32,119 nucleotides of DNA, taken from NCBI GenBank assembly GCA_025928345.1, contig JAICJR010000014.1:1-32119 (forward strand), written 5' to 3'. A program made the translations under genes and the position numbers. This document shows positions 8,182 through 17,009 of the stretch, piece by piece. This stretch comes from Thermoleophilaceae bacterium (lineage in GTDB: Bacteria; Actinomycetota; Thermoleophilia; Solirubrobacterales; Thermoleophilaceae). Each line of letters begins with the position of its first letter. Position 1 is the first letter of the stretch. The notes below the pieces were generated by a model, which searched no databases, had not been told where the DNA came from, and worked only from the letters and a program-made list of their open reading frames with translations.

Positions 8182-9096
8182 ATGAGGGAGGCGGCAGTCT
8201 CAGAGCACGCGTCGTCAAACGGCGCTGGAACCGCCAGCGAAGTGGCGGGAGTGGCGGCCCGCCTGGCGAGCGCGTTCACGTCCGAGCTGCAGCGCCGCAT
8301 CCCGCGCGCGGACCTCGACGAGCGCGATCCCGACTACATCCGCGAGAGCCTGCCGCGCCTGTGGCTCATGGCCACGATCTGGTTCCGGGGCCGCGTGCGC
8401 GGTCTCGAAAACGTGCCGGAGGAGGGGCCGGTGCTGCTCGTGGGCAACCACTCGGGCGGCAACGTCACGCCGGACACGATCGTCTTCACGCTCGCGTTCA
8501 ACACCTACTTCGGGGTCGAGCGGCGCTTCTTCCAGCTCGCCCACAACCTGGTGCTGGCGATGCCCGGGCTCGGCTACCTGCGCAAGTACGGCACGGTGGC
8601 GGCCTCGCCGGAGAATGCCGACAAGGCGCTGTCCTCGGGCGCGGCGCTGCTCGTCTACCCGGGCGGCGACTACGAGGTGCACCGGCCGTCGTGGGAGTCC
8701 GGCAAGGTGGACTTCGGCGGTCGCAAGGGCTTCATCAGGCTGGCGCTCGCGAAGAACGTGCCGATCGTGCCGGTGGTGTCGATCGGCGGCCAGGAGACCG
8801 CTCTCTTCCTCACCCGCGGCGAGTGGCTCGCAAAACTGCTGCAGCTTGACAAGCTCTTCCGCCTCAAGGTGCTTCCGATTTCGCTTTCGATGCCCTGGGG
8901 ACTGAATGTGGGAGACATGATGGGCCACATCCCGCTCCCCTCGAAGATCTCGATCCAGGTGCTGCCGCCGATCGACCTGCGCAAGGAGTTCGGCCGCGAC
9001 CCGGACATCGACGAGATCTACGACGAAGTGATGAAGCGCATGCAGATCACGCTCGACTCTCTCGCCGCCGAGCGACGGTTCCCGGTGATCGGCTGA
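8182..9096 (+). CDS. Lysophospholipid/1-acyl-glycerol-3-phosphate acyltransferase family protein
   Basis: VRGLENVPEEGPVLLVGNHSGGNVTPDTIVFTLAF (NH-motif region), ALLVYPGGDYEVHRPSW, VPIVPVVSIGGQET. Confidence 0.88.
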   Translation: MREAAVSEHASSNGAGTASEVAGVAARLASAFTSELQRRIPRADLDERDPDYIRESLPRLWLMATIWFRGRVRGLENVPEEGPVLLVGNHSGGNVTPDTIVFTLAFNTYFGVERRFFQLAHNLVLAMPGLGYLRKYGTVAASPENADKALSSGAALLVYPGGDYEVHRPSWESGKVDFGGRKGFIRLALAKNVPIVPVVSIGGQETALFLTRGEWLAKLLQLDKLFRLKVLPISLSMPWGLNVGDMMGHIPLPSKISIQVLPPIDLRKEFGRDPDIDEIYDEVMKRMQITLDSLAAERRFPVIG

Positions 9097-9100
9097 ACCG

Positions 9101-11212
9101 ATGCGGATCGAGGAGACCATCGAGGTGCTGGCCACGCCTGAGGAGATCTGGCCGATCATCTCGTCACCGGAAGGCCTCGAGCGAGTGCTCGCGGGCGTCA
9201 CGCGCTGGGAGGTGGAGGGCCGGCGCAAGAGCGGGCTGGGAACCCGTTACCGGATGCTGATGGAGGTGGGCTCGGCGCAGGTGGGCGGGCTGATCGAGAT
9301 CGTCGAGTACGACGAGCCCTGCGATCTCGCGTGGACGAGCATCATGGGGATCGATCAGCGTGGGCGCTTCCGGCTCCGGGAACAGGAGGGCGGATCGACG
9401 CATGTGACCCTCCGGCTGAGCTATCACTCGCCGGGAGGGTTCCTCGGCGCGATGACCGATCAGCTGTCGTCGAGGATCGTGCGGGGGAACATCAAGGAGT
9501 CGCTCGAGCGGCTCCGGGCGGAACTAGAAGGGGAGGCCGTGAGCAAGAACGAAACCAGCGTCGGGCCGTTGACGATGGCCATGAACAAGCTGCACACGGT
9601 GCGCACGCTCGCGGGGGCGGGAATGGTCAAGCCAGAGCGGCCCGACCGCATCGTGCGCACGGTCACCATGCTGCGCCGCTGGGGCCCCACGCCGGCGGCC
9701 GGGTTCGCCGGCTCGGCGATTCGCTACCCGGACGAGCCGGCGATCATCGACGAGCTCGGCACGCTCACCTTCGGGGAGGTGCACAAACGCTCGAACGCGA
9801 TCGCAAGCTCGCTCTCCGATCACGGCGTGCTCGAGGGCGACCTGGTGGGAGTGATGTGCCGCAACCACCGCGGCTTCATCGAGACGGTGGTCGCGCTGTC
9901 CAAGCTCGGCGCAAACGGCCTGTATCTCAACACCGCCTTCGCCGGCCCGCAGCTCACCGAGGTGGTGAAGCGCGAGAAGCCGGTTGCGCTCATCTTCGAC
10001 GAGGAGTTCTACGAGCTGCTCGACGACGCCGGTCACAGGCGCAAGCGCTTCGTCGCCTGGCATGAGGGTGAGAAGGCCCACGACCCCACGCTCGACGAGC
10101 TGATCGAGGCGGGGGACGACTCCGACCTCGTGCCGCCCGAGGAACCGGGACGGACGATCATCCTCACCTCGGGCACCACCGGCACGCCGAAGGGGGCGGC
10201 CCGCAGCCAGCCCGAGACGCTCGACCCGGCGGCCGCGCTGCTCTCGAAGATCCCCTTGAAGGCGCGGGAGAAATGGCTGATCGCGGCACCGCTCTTCCAC
10301 AGCTGGGGCTTCGCACACTTCACGCTCGGGCTCGTGCTCTCGACCACCTACGTGCTCCAGCGCAAGTTCGATCCGGAGCAGTGCCTGGCGGGCGCGTCCC
10401 AGCACCAGGTCACGTCGATCCCCATGGTTCCGGTGATGGTGCAGCGCATCATGGAGCTCCCCAAGGAGACGCGCGACAAGTACGACCTCGAGACCGTCAA
10501 ATGCGTCCCGCTCAGCGGCTCGGCGCTGCCGGGCGACCTCGCCAACAAGTTCATGGACGAGTTCGGCGACATTCTCTACAACCTCTACGGCTCGACCGAG
10601 GTGGCGTGGGCCACGATCGCCACGCCGCAGGACCTGCGCGCCGCCCCCGGCACCGCCGGCAAGGCGCCGCGCGGCACGGTCGTGAAGATCTACGACGAGA
10701 AGGGCAACGAACTTCCCACCGGCGAGACCGGCCGCATCTTCGTCGGCAACGAGATGCTGTTCGAGGGCTACACCGGCGGCGGCAACAAGGACATGCTGAA
10801 CGGGCTGATGAGCTCCGGGGACACCGGCCACCTGGACGACCAGGGCCGTCTGTTCGTGGAGGGCCGGAGCGACGAGATGATCGTGTCCGGCGGCGAGAAC
10901 GTGTTCCCCGCCGAGGTGGAGGACCTGCTCGCCAAGCACAAGAACGTGGCCGAGGCGGCGGTGATCGGCGTTGACGACGAGAAGTTCGGCCAGCGGCTCA
11001 AGGCCTACGTGGTCAAGCGCGGCAGCGTGAGCGAGAAGGACCTACAGGACTACGTGAAGTCCAACCTCGCGCGCTACAAGGTGCCGAGAGAGATTGAGTT
11101 CCTCAAGGAACTACCGCGCAACGCGACGGGCAAGGTGCTCAAGCGGGAGCTGGAGGAGCAGCACGAGAACGGCTCTAAGAGCCCGAAGGAAAAGGCCAAA
11201 TCGAGTTCGTAG
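9101..11212 (+). CDS. Fusion: N-terminal SRPBCC/START-like domain plus AMP-binding acyl-CoA synthetase
   Basis: N-term MRIEETIEVLATPEEIWPIISSPEGLERVLAGVTRWEVEG (SRPBCC pattern); C-term TIILTSGTTGTPKGAARSQ, YNLYGSTEVAWATIA, MSSGDTGHLDDQGRLFVEGRSDEMIVSGGENVFPAEVE, ATGKVLKREL. Confidence 0.9.
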   Translation: MRIEETIEVLATPEEIWPIISSPEGLERVLAGVTRWEVEGRRKSGLGTRYRMLMEVGSAQVGGLIEIVEYDEPCDLAWTSIMGIDQRGRFRLREQEGGSTHVTLRLSYHSPGGFLGAMTDQLSSRIVRGNIKESLERLRAELEGEAVSKNETSVGPLTMAMNKLHTVRTLAGAGMVKPERPDRIVRTVTMLRRWGPTPAAGFAGSAIRYPDEPAIIDELGTLTFGEVHKRSNAIASSLSDHGVLEGDLVGVMCRNHRGFIETVVALSKLGANGLYLNTAFAGPQLTEVVKREKPVALIFDEEFYELLDDAGHRRKRFVAWHEGEKAHDPTLDELIEAGDDSDLVPPEEPGRTIILTSGTTGTPKGAARSQPETLDPAAALLSKIPLKAREKWLIAAPLFHSWGFAHFTLGLVLSTTYVLQRKFDPEQCLAGASQHQVTSIPMVPVMVQRIMELPKETRDKYDLETVKCVPLSGSALPGDLANKFMDEFGDILYNLYGSTEVAWATIATPQDLRAAPGTAGKAPRGTVVKIYDEKGNELPTGETGRIFVGNEMLFEGYTGGGNKDMLNGLMSSGDTGHLDDQGRLFVEGRSDEMIVSGGENVFPAEVEDLLAKHKNVAEAAVIGVDDEKFGQRLKAYVVKRGSVSEKDLQDYVKSNLARYKVPREIEFLKELPRNATGKVLKRELEEQHENGSKSPKEKAKSSS

Positions 11213-11261
11213 TGCGTGGTGCGTAGTTCCACTACCCGCTACGCACTACTCACTACGAACT
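11204..11261. terminator. Inverted repeat built from tandem GTAGTGN heptamers, overlapping both convergent stop codons
   Basis: Left arm AGTTCGTAGTGCGTGGTGCGTAG (11204-11226), right arm CTACGCACTACTCACTACGAACT (11239-11261): 23-bp arms with two mismatches and a 12-nt loop. Confidence 0.7.
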
Positions 11262-11543
11262 TTCGTTGTCAGTCGGCCCGCCCGGGATCGGCTCACCCTT
11301 GAACTCGTCCGGATCGTCGACCTTCTCGCCTTCCACGCTCACGCTGCCGTCCTCGTGATGGCGGACGTCGGACTGGCCCAGCTGGGCCTCGGGCCCCTCG
11401 GCGTAGGAGTGGTCGCCCTCGGGGCCGCCGAAGGTCTCGTACTTGGAGTCATCCTCAGGCCAGTCCTCGAGCTTCTCGGGCGGGTTCTCCTCGAGCTCGT
11501 GGATCTTCTGCTTGCGATCGTCGTCTGTGTCCTTCTCGGGCAT
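11253..11543 (-). CDS. Small acidic, probably disordered hypothetical protein (96 aa)
   Basis: MPEKDTDDDRKQKIHELEENPPEKLEDWPEDDSKYETFGGPEGDHSYAEGPEAQLGQ...: D/E/P/G-rich, no hydrophobic core. Confidence 0.65.
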   Translation of the reverse strand: MPEKDTDDDRKQKIHELEENPPEKLEDWPEDDSKYETFGGPEGDHSYAEGPEAQLGQSDVRHHEDGSVSVEGEKVDDPDEFKGEPIPGGPTDNESS

Positions 11544-11586
11544 TGCCTCTCCTCACTCGTCGGCGACGGTGGGATGGGCGTTTCCG

Positions 11587-12234
11587 TCACGAGGCTCCTG
11601 CAAACGTGAGGTCGGTGAGCTCCGCCACTACCTCATCGGGCGTAACGTCGAGCACCGGCGCGAGCGGCTTGCCGCGGCTCACCCAGACCGAGCGCAGCCC
11701 GGCCAGCTTGGCGCCCGCCGCGTCCCACGGGTTGCCGGAAACGAGCGTCACCGCTTCGGGCTCCACGCCGAACGCGCTCGGCGCCAGCGCGTACACCTCC
11801 CGCGCCGGCTTGTAGCGACCCACGCTGTCCGCCGCGAGCACGTGCTCGAAGCGGTCGCGGATGCCGGCGTTTGCGAGGAGCTGCTCGAGGCCGTCGGCAG
11901 TGCCGTTCGAGAGCACCGCGAGACGGTGGCCGCCCAGCGAGTCGAGCGCGCGCTCGACCTCCGGAAAGAGCGGCAGCTCGGTGAGCCTGTCGGCGAGCGC
12001 GCCGGCTTCCACGTCCAGCTCGAGCTCGGCCGCGGCCGATTCGAACGCCGCGCGCGCCAGCTCGGGGAGCGGGCGATACGCTTCAGCGGCCGTTGCCAGC
12101 CAGGTCCACGGCTGGAGGCGCGAGTAGAACCCCTCGTAAAGCTCGTCGCCGCGCTCGCCGGCGAGGTCGCGCGCCGGCTTTCTCAGCCACTCGAGGTCGA
12201 AGAGGGTGCCGAACGCGTCAAACGCGATCTGCAT
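11587..12234 (-). CDS. HAD-superfamily hydrolase, haloacid dehalogenase type II-like
   Basis: IAFDAFGTLFDLEWL (DxFGT motif I), LAVLSNGTADGLEQLLANAGI (motif II), YKPAREVYALA (motif III), LVSGNPWDAAGAKLAGL (motif IV). Confidence 0.9.
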   Translation of the reverse strand: MQIAFDAFGTLFDLEWLRKPARDLAGERGDELYEGFYSRLQPWTWLATAAEAYRPLPELARAAFESAAAELELDVEAGALADRLTELPLFPEVERALDSLGGHRLAVLSNGTADGLEQLLANAGIRDRFEHVLAADSVGRYKPAREVYALAPSAFGVEPEAVTLVSGNPWDAAGAKLAGLRSVWVSRGKPLAPVLDVTPDEVVAELTDLTFAGAS

Positions 12235-12811
12235 GGCCGCGCTCCGCCTGCTGGATCGCGCGCTGCACCTCGTCGACGCTCACCTCGTCGTGTTGCGGCC
12301 ACCCCGCCTCGAGCTGCTCGCGGATGAAGGGGTCCGTGAGCTTCACGATCTCGTGCCGCAGCCATTCGAGCATGCGCTGCTCGTCCGCCCGGATCTCCGC
12401 GGCGAGCCGAGCCGTGTCGCGGTCGCCCGCGCGCTCCGCCACCATCTCGAGCGCCGTGTAGGTCGCGATCACGAGGCCCTGCGTGGCGCAGCCGAACTGC
12501 GACCCGCGCAGTGTCTTCTCCTCCCGCGCCACCGCCTTGAGCGGCAGCCGGCTGATGCTGAGCACTCCAGCGGTCACCTCCCGCAGAGCCCGGGCGCCAG
12601 ACCGCAGCCGCCCCTCACCGGCATCGAGCTCGTCGAGCCGCCCACCGATACGCCGGGCATGCCTCTGCGTCTCGCGCAGATAGCGCTGAAGCCCCGACCG
12701 GTACTCACCACGCGGAGCAGCCGCAATACGCGCCCTCAACGTGCGCGCAAGCGCGAGCTCATCAGCCCGCGCCTCGCGCAAGTAATCCACAACCCGAGCA
12801 TCCCCCGCCAT
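12218..12811 (-). CDS. Ferritin-like domain protein (DUF892/YciE-like)
   Basis: Four-helix pattern: YLREARADELALARTLRARI, YLRETQRHARRIGGRLDEL, VIATYTALEMVAERAGD, IRADEQRMLEWLRHEIVKLT. Overlaps the HAD start by 17 nt. Confidence 0.7.
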   Translation of the reverse strand: MAGDARVVDYLREARADELALARTLRARIAAAPRGEYRSGLQRYLRETQRHARRIGGRLDELDAGEGRLRSGARALREVTAGVLSISRLPLKAVAREEKTLRGSQFGCATQGLVIATYTALEMVAERAGDRDTARLAAEIRADEQRMLEWLRHEIVKLTDPFIREQLEAGWPQHDEVSVDEVQRAIQQAERGHADRV

Positions 12812-12844
12812 CGGCGGGAGACTACCCGGCCGCCCTACGCCCTA

Positions 12845-15283
12845 CTACCTATGGCCCTTGAACGAAAGAACCTGCTGGATACCAGAGGGCCTGTTCGTGT
12901 ACCGAATCTTGATCGGCAACAGCCCGGGCAGGAACGTGATCCGCTGAGCATTCGCATCGGCACGCCAAGTGGCCGGGTCCGGCCCCTGGGTAGCCGCCAG
13001 CTCGTTGCCCGCGGCGTCGAGCGCCCCCCAAAGGGCATTGGCGCACGTCGTCACGTTGCCGCCGCCGCAGAAGCGGAAGTGGAACTTGCCCCTCACCTTC
13101 TGGCCGAGCAGCGTCCGCAGGTCCTTGTCGATGTAGCCGATCCAGCCGCCGGTGAAGCCGCTGCCCTCGTTCGCCACCTTGCCGATCACCTTCTGCAGCG
13201 CGGCGGCCTGCGGACCGAGCACCGGATTCATCACGGCGTCGGACAGGTGCGGCGCGAACGCGTCCATGATCGGCGCGCCGGGGTCGTCCACCTTGCCGTC
13301 GTTGTTGCGGTCGAGCACGCTCGACCCGTTCTTGCGCCACTGCAAGAGCAGCTGGAGCATCTGCGCGTCACGCGGGTTCGGCGCCGCCACCTTCTGCATC
13401 ACCTTGGCCACGACGGGCATGACGAACGCGTCGTTGAAGTCGGTGGTGGCCGCCTTGTTCATGGCGCTCACCACCTGAGCCAGGTTGAGCTTCTTGTGGC
13501 GCACGAGCCCGGCGTCGAGCATCTGCACGCGGAACAGCGAGCCGTAGCCGAACTGGTCGTCAGCCGCGGGGAAGCCGCCGCCCGGCTTGTTGTTCCAGTT
13601 CACGAGCGTGCCGTCTCGCGCCCCGATCTCCTGCGGGTGCAGCTTCGTCGACGCGAAGCCGTGCCACTCGAAGCTGCCGTTGCCGTTCGTCGGCAGTCCG
13701 CCGTCCACGCCCTTCGCCCGCTTGGGGAAGAGGCCGGTGGAGTACATCGCGATCTGGCGATCGTCCGCATACGCCGCGTTGAACGTGAACGGCGACGCGT
13801 GCATCGACTTGATGAACTGCTTCGCGTTGTGCACGCGCCCGAGCGTGAGGTCCTCGAACGGCAGCTGCCAGAGGATGTCCTTGCCGAAGCTCGAGCGCTT
13901 CTGGGACACCGCCACGCGCACGCCGTGCACGGTCGCGTAGCCGATCACCGGGCCGTGCACCGTGGTGCGGTAGGTCACCGGCTGCGGCGGCGTTCCGCTG
14001 ATCGTGCCCGCGTTGACGAAGCCCATCGGCCGGCAGATGCCCTTGTACATGTACTTCGTGTCGCTGCCGCCGCAGAGGGTCTCCACGTAATCGTCGATCA
14101 CGTCGCTGCCCGCGGACGTGAGGCTCCACGCGAAGTCAGGCCCCCGCGCGATCAGCAGATCGCCGGGACCGCCCGGCATCGCCGCGCCGCGAGCCTGGAT
14201 GCCCGGCGCGTGCATGTCCACCTCGAACGTGAGCCCGGGGTAGAAGTAGCCGATCTGCGGGCCCGCGACGAACAGCGGGTGATGGTTGGTCGAACGCCTG
14301 GCGGCGACCATCAGGAAGTTGCTCGCGTGCGCGGGCGAGTGCTCGGCCGCGGCCGCCGATGCCGACGCGCCCGGCTCCGGCGTGGGCACGAAGCTGCCGG
14401 CATCGATGATCTCGTTGCCGGGCCCGAGCTGCTTGGGAGCGGGGTCGTACGGGAAGCGCCCGTCCACGGTGACCTTCGCCTCCGGGTCGCTGCGCTCGCG
14501 CAGGTCGTTCCAGAGCAGCGTGCCCTGCGGCGCGCCGAGGCGCTGCTGCAGGCCGCTCAGCAGCATCGCGCTGTTCACCTCGTTGCCGCCGCCGCGACCG
14601 AAGAGCTGCCCCGCCAGCGCGTTCGTCGCGTAGATGTCGTTGCGGTTGAACGGCGGGTTGGCCGGCGTCTTGTTGTGCCTGTACCAGGCGTTCACGCCCT
14701 TCACGTAGACGTCGATGTCGTGCAGCACCTGGCGGCCCTTCCTGCCGGCGTGCTTGAGCGCGCTCGTCTGCCGCGCGACGATCGACTCCGCCTGCGCGCT
14801 CGGCGTGAAGGTCTTCAGCCCCTCGACCAGCGAGAACGCGTCCACGTTCGGCACGTCCAGCGCCGCGATCACCGCGTCGCCGCGCGCCTCGTCGAGCAGG
14901 AGGTGACGGTCCTCGGCCACCACCCAGCCCTCGGCCCACGTGAGCAGGTCGCGGCTCTTCGCGAAGATGTGCGGGACGTTGAACTTGTCGCGCACGATGC
15001 GCACGCCCTTGATCGGGCGCTCGGTGCGCAGGTGGCCCTGCCCCTTGTCCGTGAGCCGCTCGGACTTGAAGTCCTTGAAGAGGTCGCGCGTGGTGACGTG
15101 GCCGCCGAGTGGCGTCAGCGCGTCGTACATGCGCGCCTGGCTGTCCGCGTGCTTCGGCACGGGCACATCGCCCCACTCGCCGGACGGGATGATGTTCAGC
15201 GCGGTCGACGCGAAGTCCTTCGCGAACGCCGCACCCGGCAGCGCGAGCGTGCAGGCGCACGCGAGCAGCGCGAGTCTCTTCAT
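12845..15283 (-). CDS. Secreted penicillin acylase family protein
   Basis: Signal peptide MKRLALLACACTLALPGAAFA with ATG at 15283 preceded by GGAGGGAGCCAC. Family motifs: VRIVRDKFNVPHIFAKS, HASNFLMVAARRSTNHHPLFVAGPQIGYFYPG (putative catalytic Ser at SN), RTTVHGPVIGY, LVNWNNKPGGGFPAADDQFGYGS. Track start at 15337 looks over-extended. Confidence 0.9.
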   Translation of the reverse strand: MKRLALLACACTLALPGAAFAKDFASTALNIIPSGEWGDVPVPKHADSQARMYDALTPLGGHVTTRDLFKDFKSERLTDKGQGHLRTERPIKGVRIVRDKFNVPHIFAKSRDLLTWAEGWVVAEDRHLLLDEARGDAVIAALDVPNVDAFSLVEGLKTFTPSAQAESIVARQTSALKHAGRKGRQVLHDIDVYVKGVNAWYRHNKTPANPPFNRNDIYATNALAGQLFGRGGGNEVNSAMLLSGLQQRLGAPQGTLLWNDLRERSDPEAKVTVDGRFPYDPAPKQLGPGNEIIDAGSFVPTPEPGASASAAAAEHSPAHASNFLMVAARRSTNHHPLFVAGPQIGYFYPGLTFEVDMHAPGIQARGAAMPGGPGDLLIARGPDFAWSLTSAGSDVIDDYVETLCGGSDTKYMYKGICRPMGFVNAGTISGTPPQPVTYRTTVHGPVIGYATVHGVRVAVSQKRSSFGKDILWQLPFEDLTLGRVHNAKQFIKSMHASPFTFNAAYADDRQIAMYSTGLFPKRAKGVDGGLPTNGNGSFEWHGFASTKLHPQEIGARDGTLVNWNNKPGGGFPAADDQFGYGSLFRVQMLDAGLVRHKKLNLAQVVSAMNKAATTDFNDAFVMPVVAKVMQKVAAPNPRDAQMLQLLLQWRKNGSSVLDRNNDGKVDDPGAPIMDAFAPHLSDAVMNPVLGPQAAALQKVIGKVANEGSGFTGGWIGYIDKDLRTLLGQKVRGKFHFRFCGGGNVTTCANALWGALDAAGNELAATQGPDPATWRADANAQRITFLPGLLPIKIRYTNRPSGIQQVLSFKGHR

Positions 15284-15342
15284 GTGGCTCCCTCCATTGG
15301 CGCGTACCGGCGCCTTCCGCGCGCCGAAAGCTAACACACTGG

Positions 15343-17007
15343 CTAGTCGGCCAACCAGCGATCCATCACGGTTTCAAGCGAGGGGTCCGCATCCTGACTC
15401 GGCACCGTCTTCTCCACGCGCAGGCGCGCGCGGCGGCCGTCGAGCTCGAGCGTGCCCACCTGGTTGTCGAACCACGGCTTCTGACCTCCGGACAGTCGCC
15501 AGCGCATGTCCGGGTCGCGCACGCCCGCGGCGCGCGCCAGCGCGTGAGCGGCAACGCCCGCCGCCCGCGTGCCCGTGACTCTGATCGCCAGCCGCTCGTG
15601 GCGGTCGAGCGGGTTGCGGAACGGCGAGCACACGGCCTGGTACACGCCGCTCCGCACGTTCGCCTCCGGCCGGAAGCCGGCCTCCACCAGATAGGCGTGA
15701 TGCACGTCGCCCGACAGCGCGACGATGGTCGCCGGCGCTTCTCCCCGCTCCCCGGAGCCGACCGAGATCACCAGCCGCTCGAGGTGCTCGAACGAGCGCT
15801 GAAAGGCCGGCCAGTGCTCGAGGTCGAGTCCCTGGCGGAGCTTCTCGCCCAGCCGGGAGATCCTCTTGCCCCAGGCGCCCGCGCACAGCGCCTCGTCCCA
15901 TGACTCGAGCCAGTGCATCGCGGGCGACATCAGCCAGGGAAGTGACGTGCCGAGCAGCAGGTGGTCGAAATTGCCGCCGCTCGCGCACTCCTCGATGAAG
16001 CGCCACTCCTCGTCGTCCACCATCGCGCGGCGCTCCGGGTCGAGCACGCGGCCGCCGCGCGAGTCCATCATCACGAGCCGCGAGCCGCACAGGTCGCGCA
16101 CGTAGCTCCAGCGGGCGCCGTCCACCTCGTGCGCCACCTTGCGTGACCAGGCGCGCAGCATCGGCCCGGCGTCGCCGTCGCAGTTCAGAACGCGGTCGAA
16201 CATCTCGTCCTCGTCGAGGTGGCGGGGCTCGAGGTTGCCGATGTGCTGGTAGAGCCAGTAGCTCATCACCGCGGACGAGATGCGCTTCTCCCACCACGGC
16301 TTGCGGCGCATCTCGGCGAGCCAGACGTCGGACGTGTTCCAGTCGTCGTGCACGTCGTGGTCGTCCCAGACCATCGCGCTCGACACGGTGGAGAGGAGCC
16401 AGCGCAGGGAGGGGTCGGTATCGCCCCAGGTCTCGTAGTAGAGGCGCACGTACTCCTCGAAGTCGGCGACCTCGTACCCCGGCGGCTGGCGCGGGTCGCG
16501 CCTCGACTCGATGAACTCGCGCACCTTCGGCGACGCCTCATCCGCGTATACCTGGTCGCCGAGCATGAGGAGAAGGTGCGGCCAGGTCTCCTGCGGCTCG
16601 CGCCTCATGCGGCGGGCGAGCGCGTACAGCGCATCGATCTCGCGGCCTTCGGGATCCTCGTCCTTCGGCAGCGTGTACGGCTTGCGATGCGGATACGCCA
16701 CGCGGCAGGAGCCGAACGCGATGCGCAGCGGCCCGTTGGGGTCGAACGTGCGGATCACGCTCGGCGGGAAATCGTGATCCCGCGGTGGCCAGACCTGCTC
16801 GCCGTCGAGCTCCACCTGGTACGCGGTGGAGCTGGCCGGGCTGAGGCCCTGGATGCGGACGAGCGCGTAGTAATGGTCCTCCACCTCGAACGTGCGCGCG
16901 CTGTGATCGAGCACCACCACCTCGCATGGCGCGTCCGTCTCCACCCACACCGTCGCCTCCGTCTCGCTGATGTAGCGGAGGAGCGGGCCGAGGATGAGCT
17001 GCGGCAC
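15343..17007 (-). CDS. Alkaline phosphatase D (PhoD)-like metallophosphatase
   Basis: LILGPLLRYISETEATVWVETD, FGSCRVAYPH, LLLMLGDQVYADE, AMVWDDHDVHDDWNTS, VALSGDVHHAYLVE. Start taken as GTG at 17007, 3 nt after the upstream stop; track start at 17196 overlaps the neighbour. Confidence 0.88.
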   Translation of the reverse strand: MPQLILGPLLRYISETEATVWVETDAPCEVVVLDHSARTFEVEDHYYALVRIQGLSPASSTAYQVELDGEQVWPPRDHDFPPSVIRTFDPNGPLRIAFGSCRVAYPHRKPYTLPKDEDPEGREIDALYALARRMRREPQETWPHLLLMLGDQVYADEASPKVREFIESRRDPRQPPGYEVADFEEYVRLYYETWGDTDPSLRWLLSTVSSAMVWDDHDVHDDWNTSDVWLAEMRRKPWWEKRISSAVMSYWLYQHIGNLEPRHLDEDEMFDRVLNCDGDAGPMLRAWSRKVAHEVDGARWSYVRDLCGSRLVMMDSRGGRVLDPERRAMVDDEEWRFIEECASGGNFDHLLLGTSLPWLMSPAMHWLESWDEALCAGAWGKRISRLGEKLRQGLDLEHWPAFQRSFEHLERLVISVGSGERGEAPATIVALSGDVHHAYLVEAGFRPEANVRSGVYQAVCSPFRNPLDRHERLAIRVTGTRAAGVAAHALARAAGVRDPDMRWRLSGGQKPWFDNQVGTLELDGRRARLRVEKTVPSQDADPSLETVMDRWLAD

Positions 17008-17009
17008 CG

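Noticed and set aside
12206-15334. 1042-aa plus-strand ORF antisense to the penicillin acylase gene
   Set aside because: Composition is Arg/His/Ala/Val-rich with no domain, typical of antisense frames opposite real genes in very high-GC DNA. The minus strand encodes a clear penicillin acylase with signal peptide and SD.
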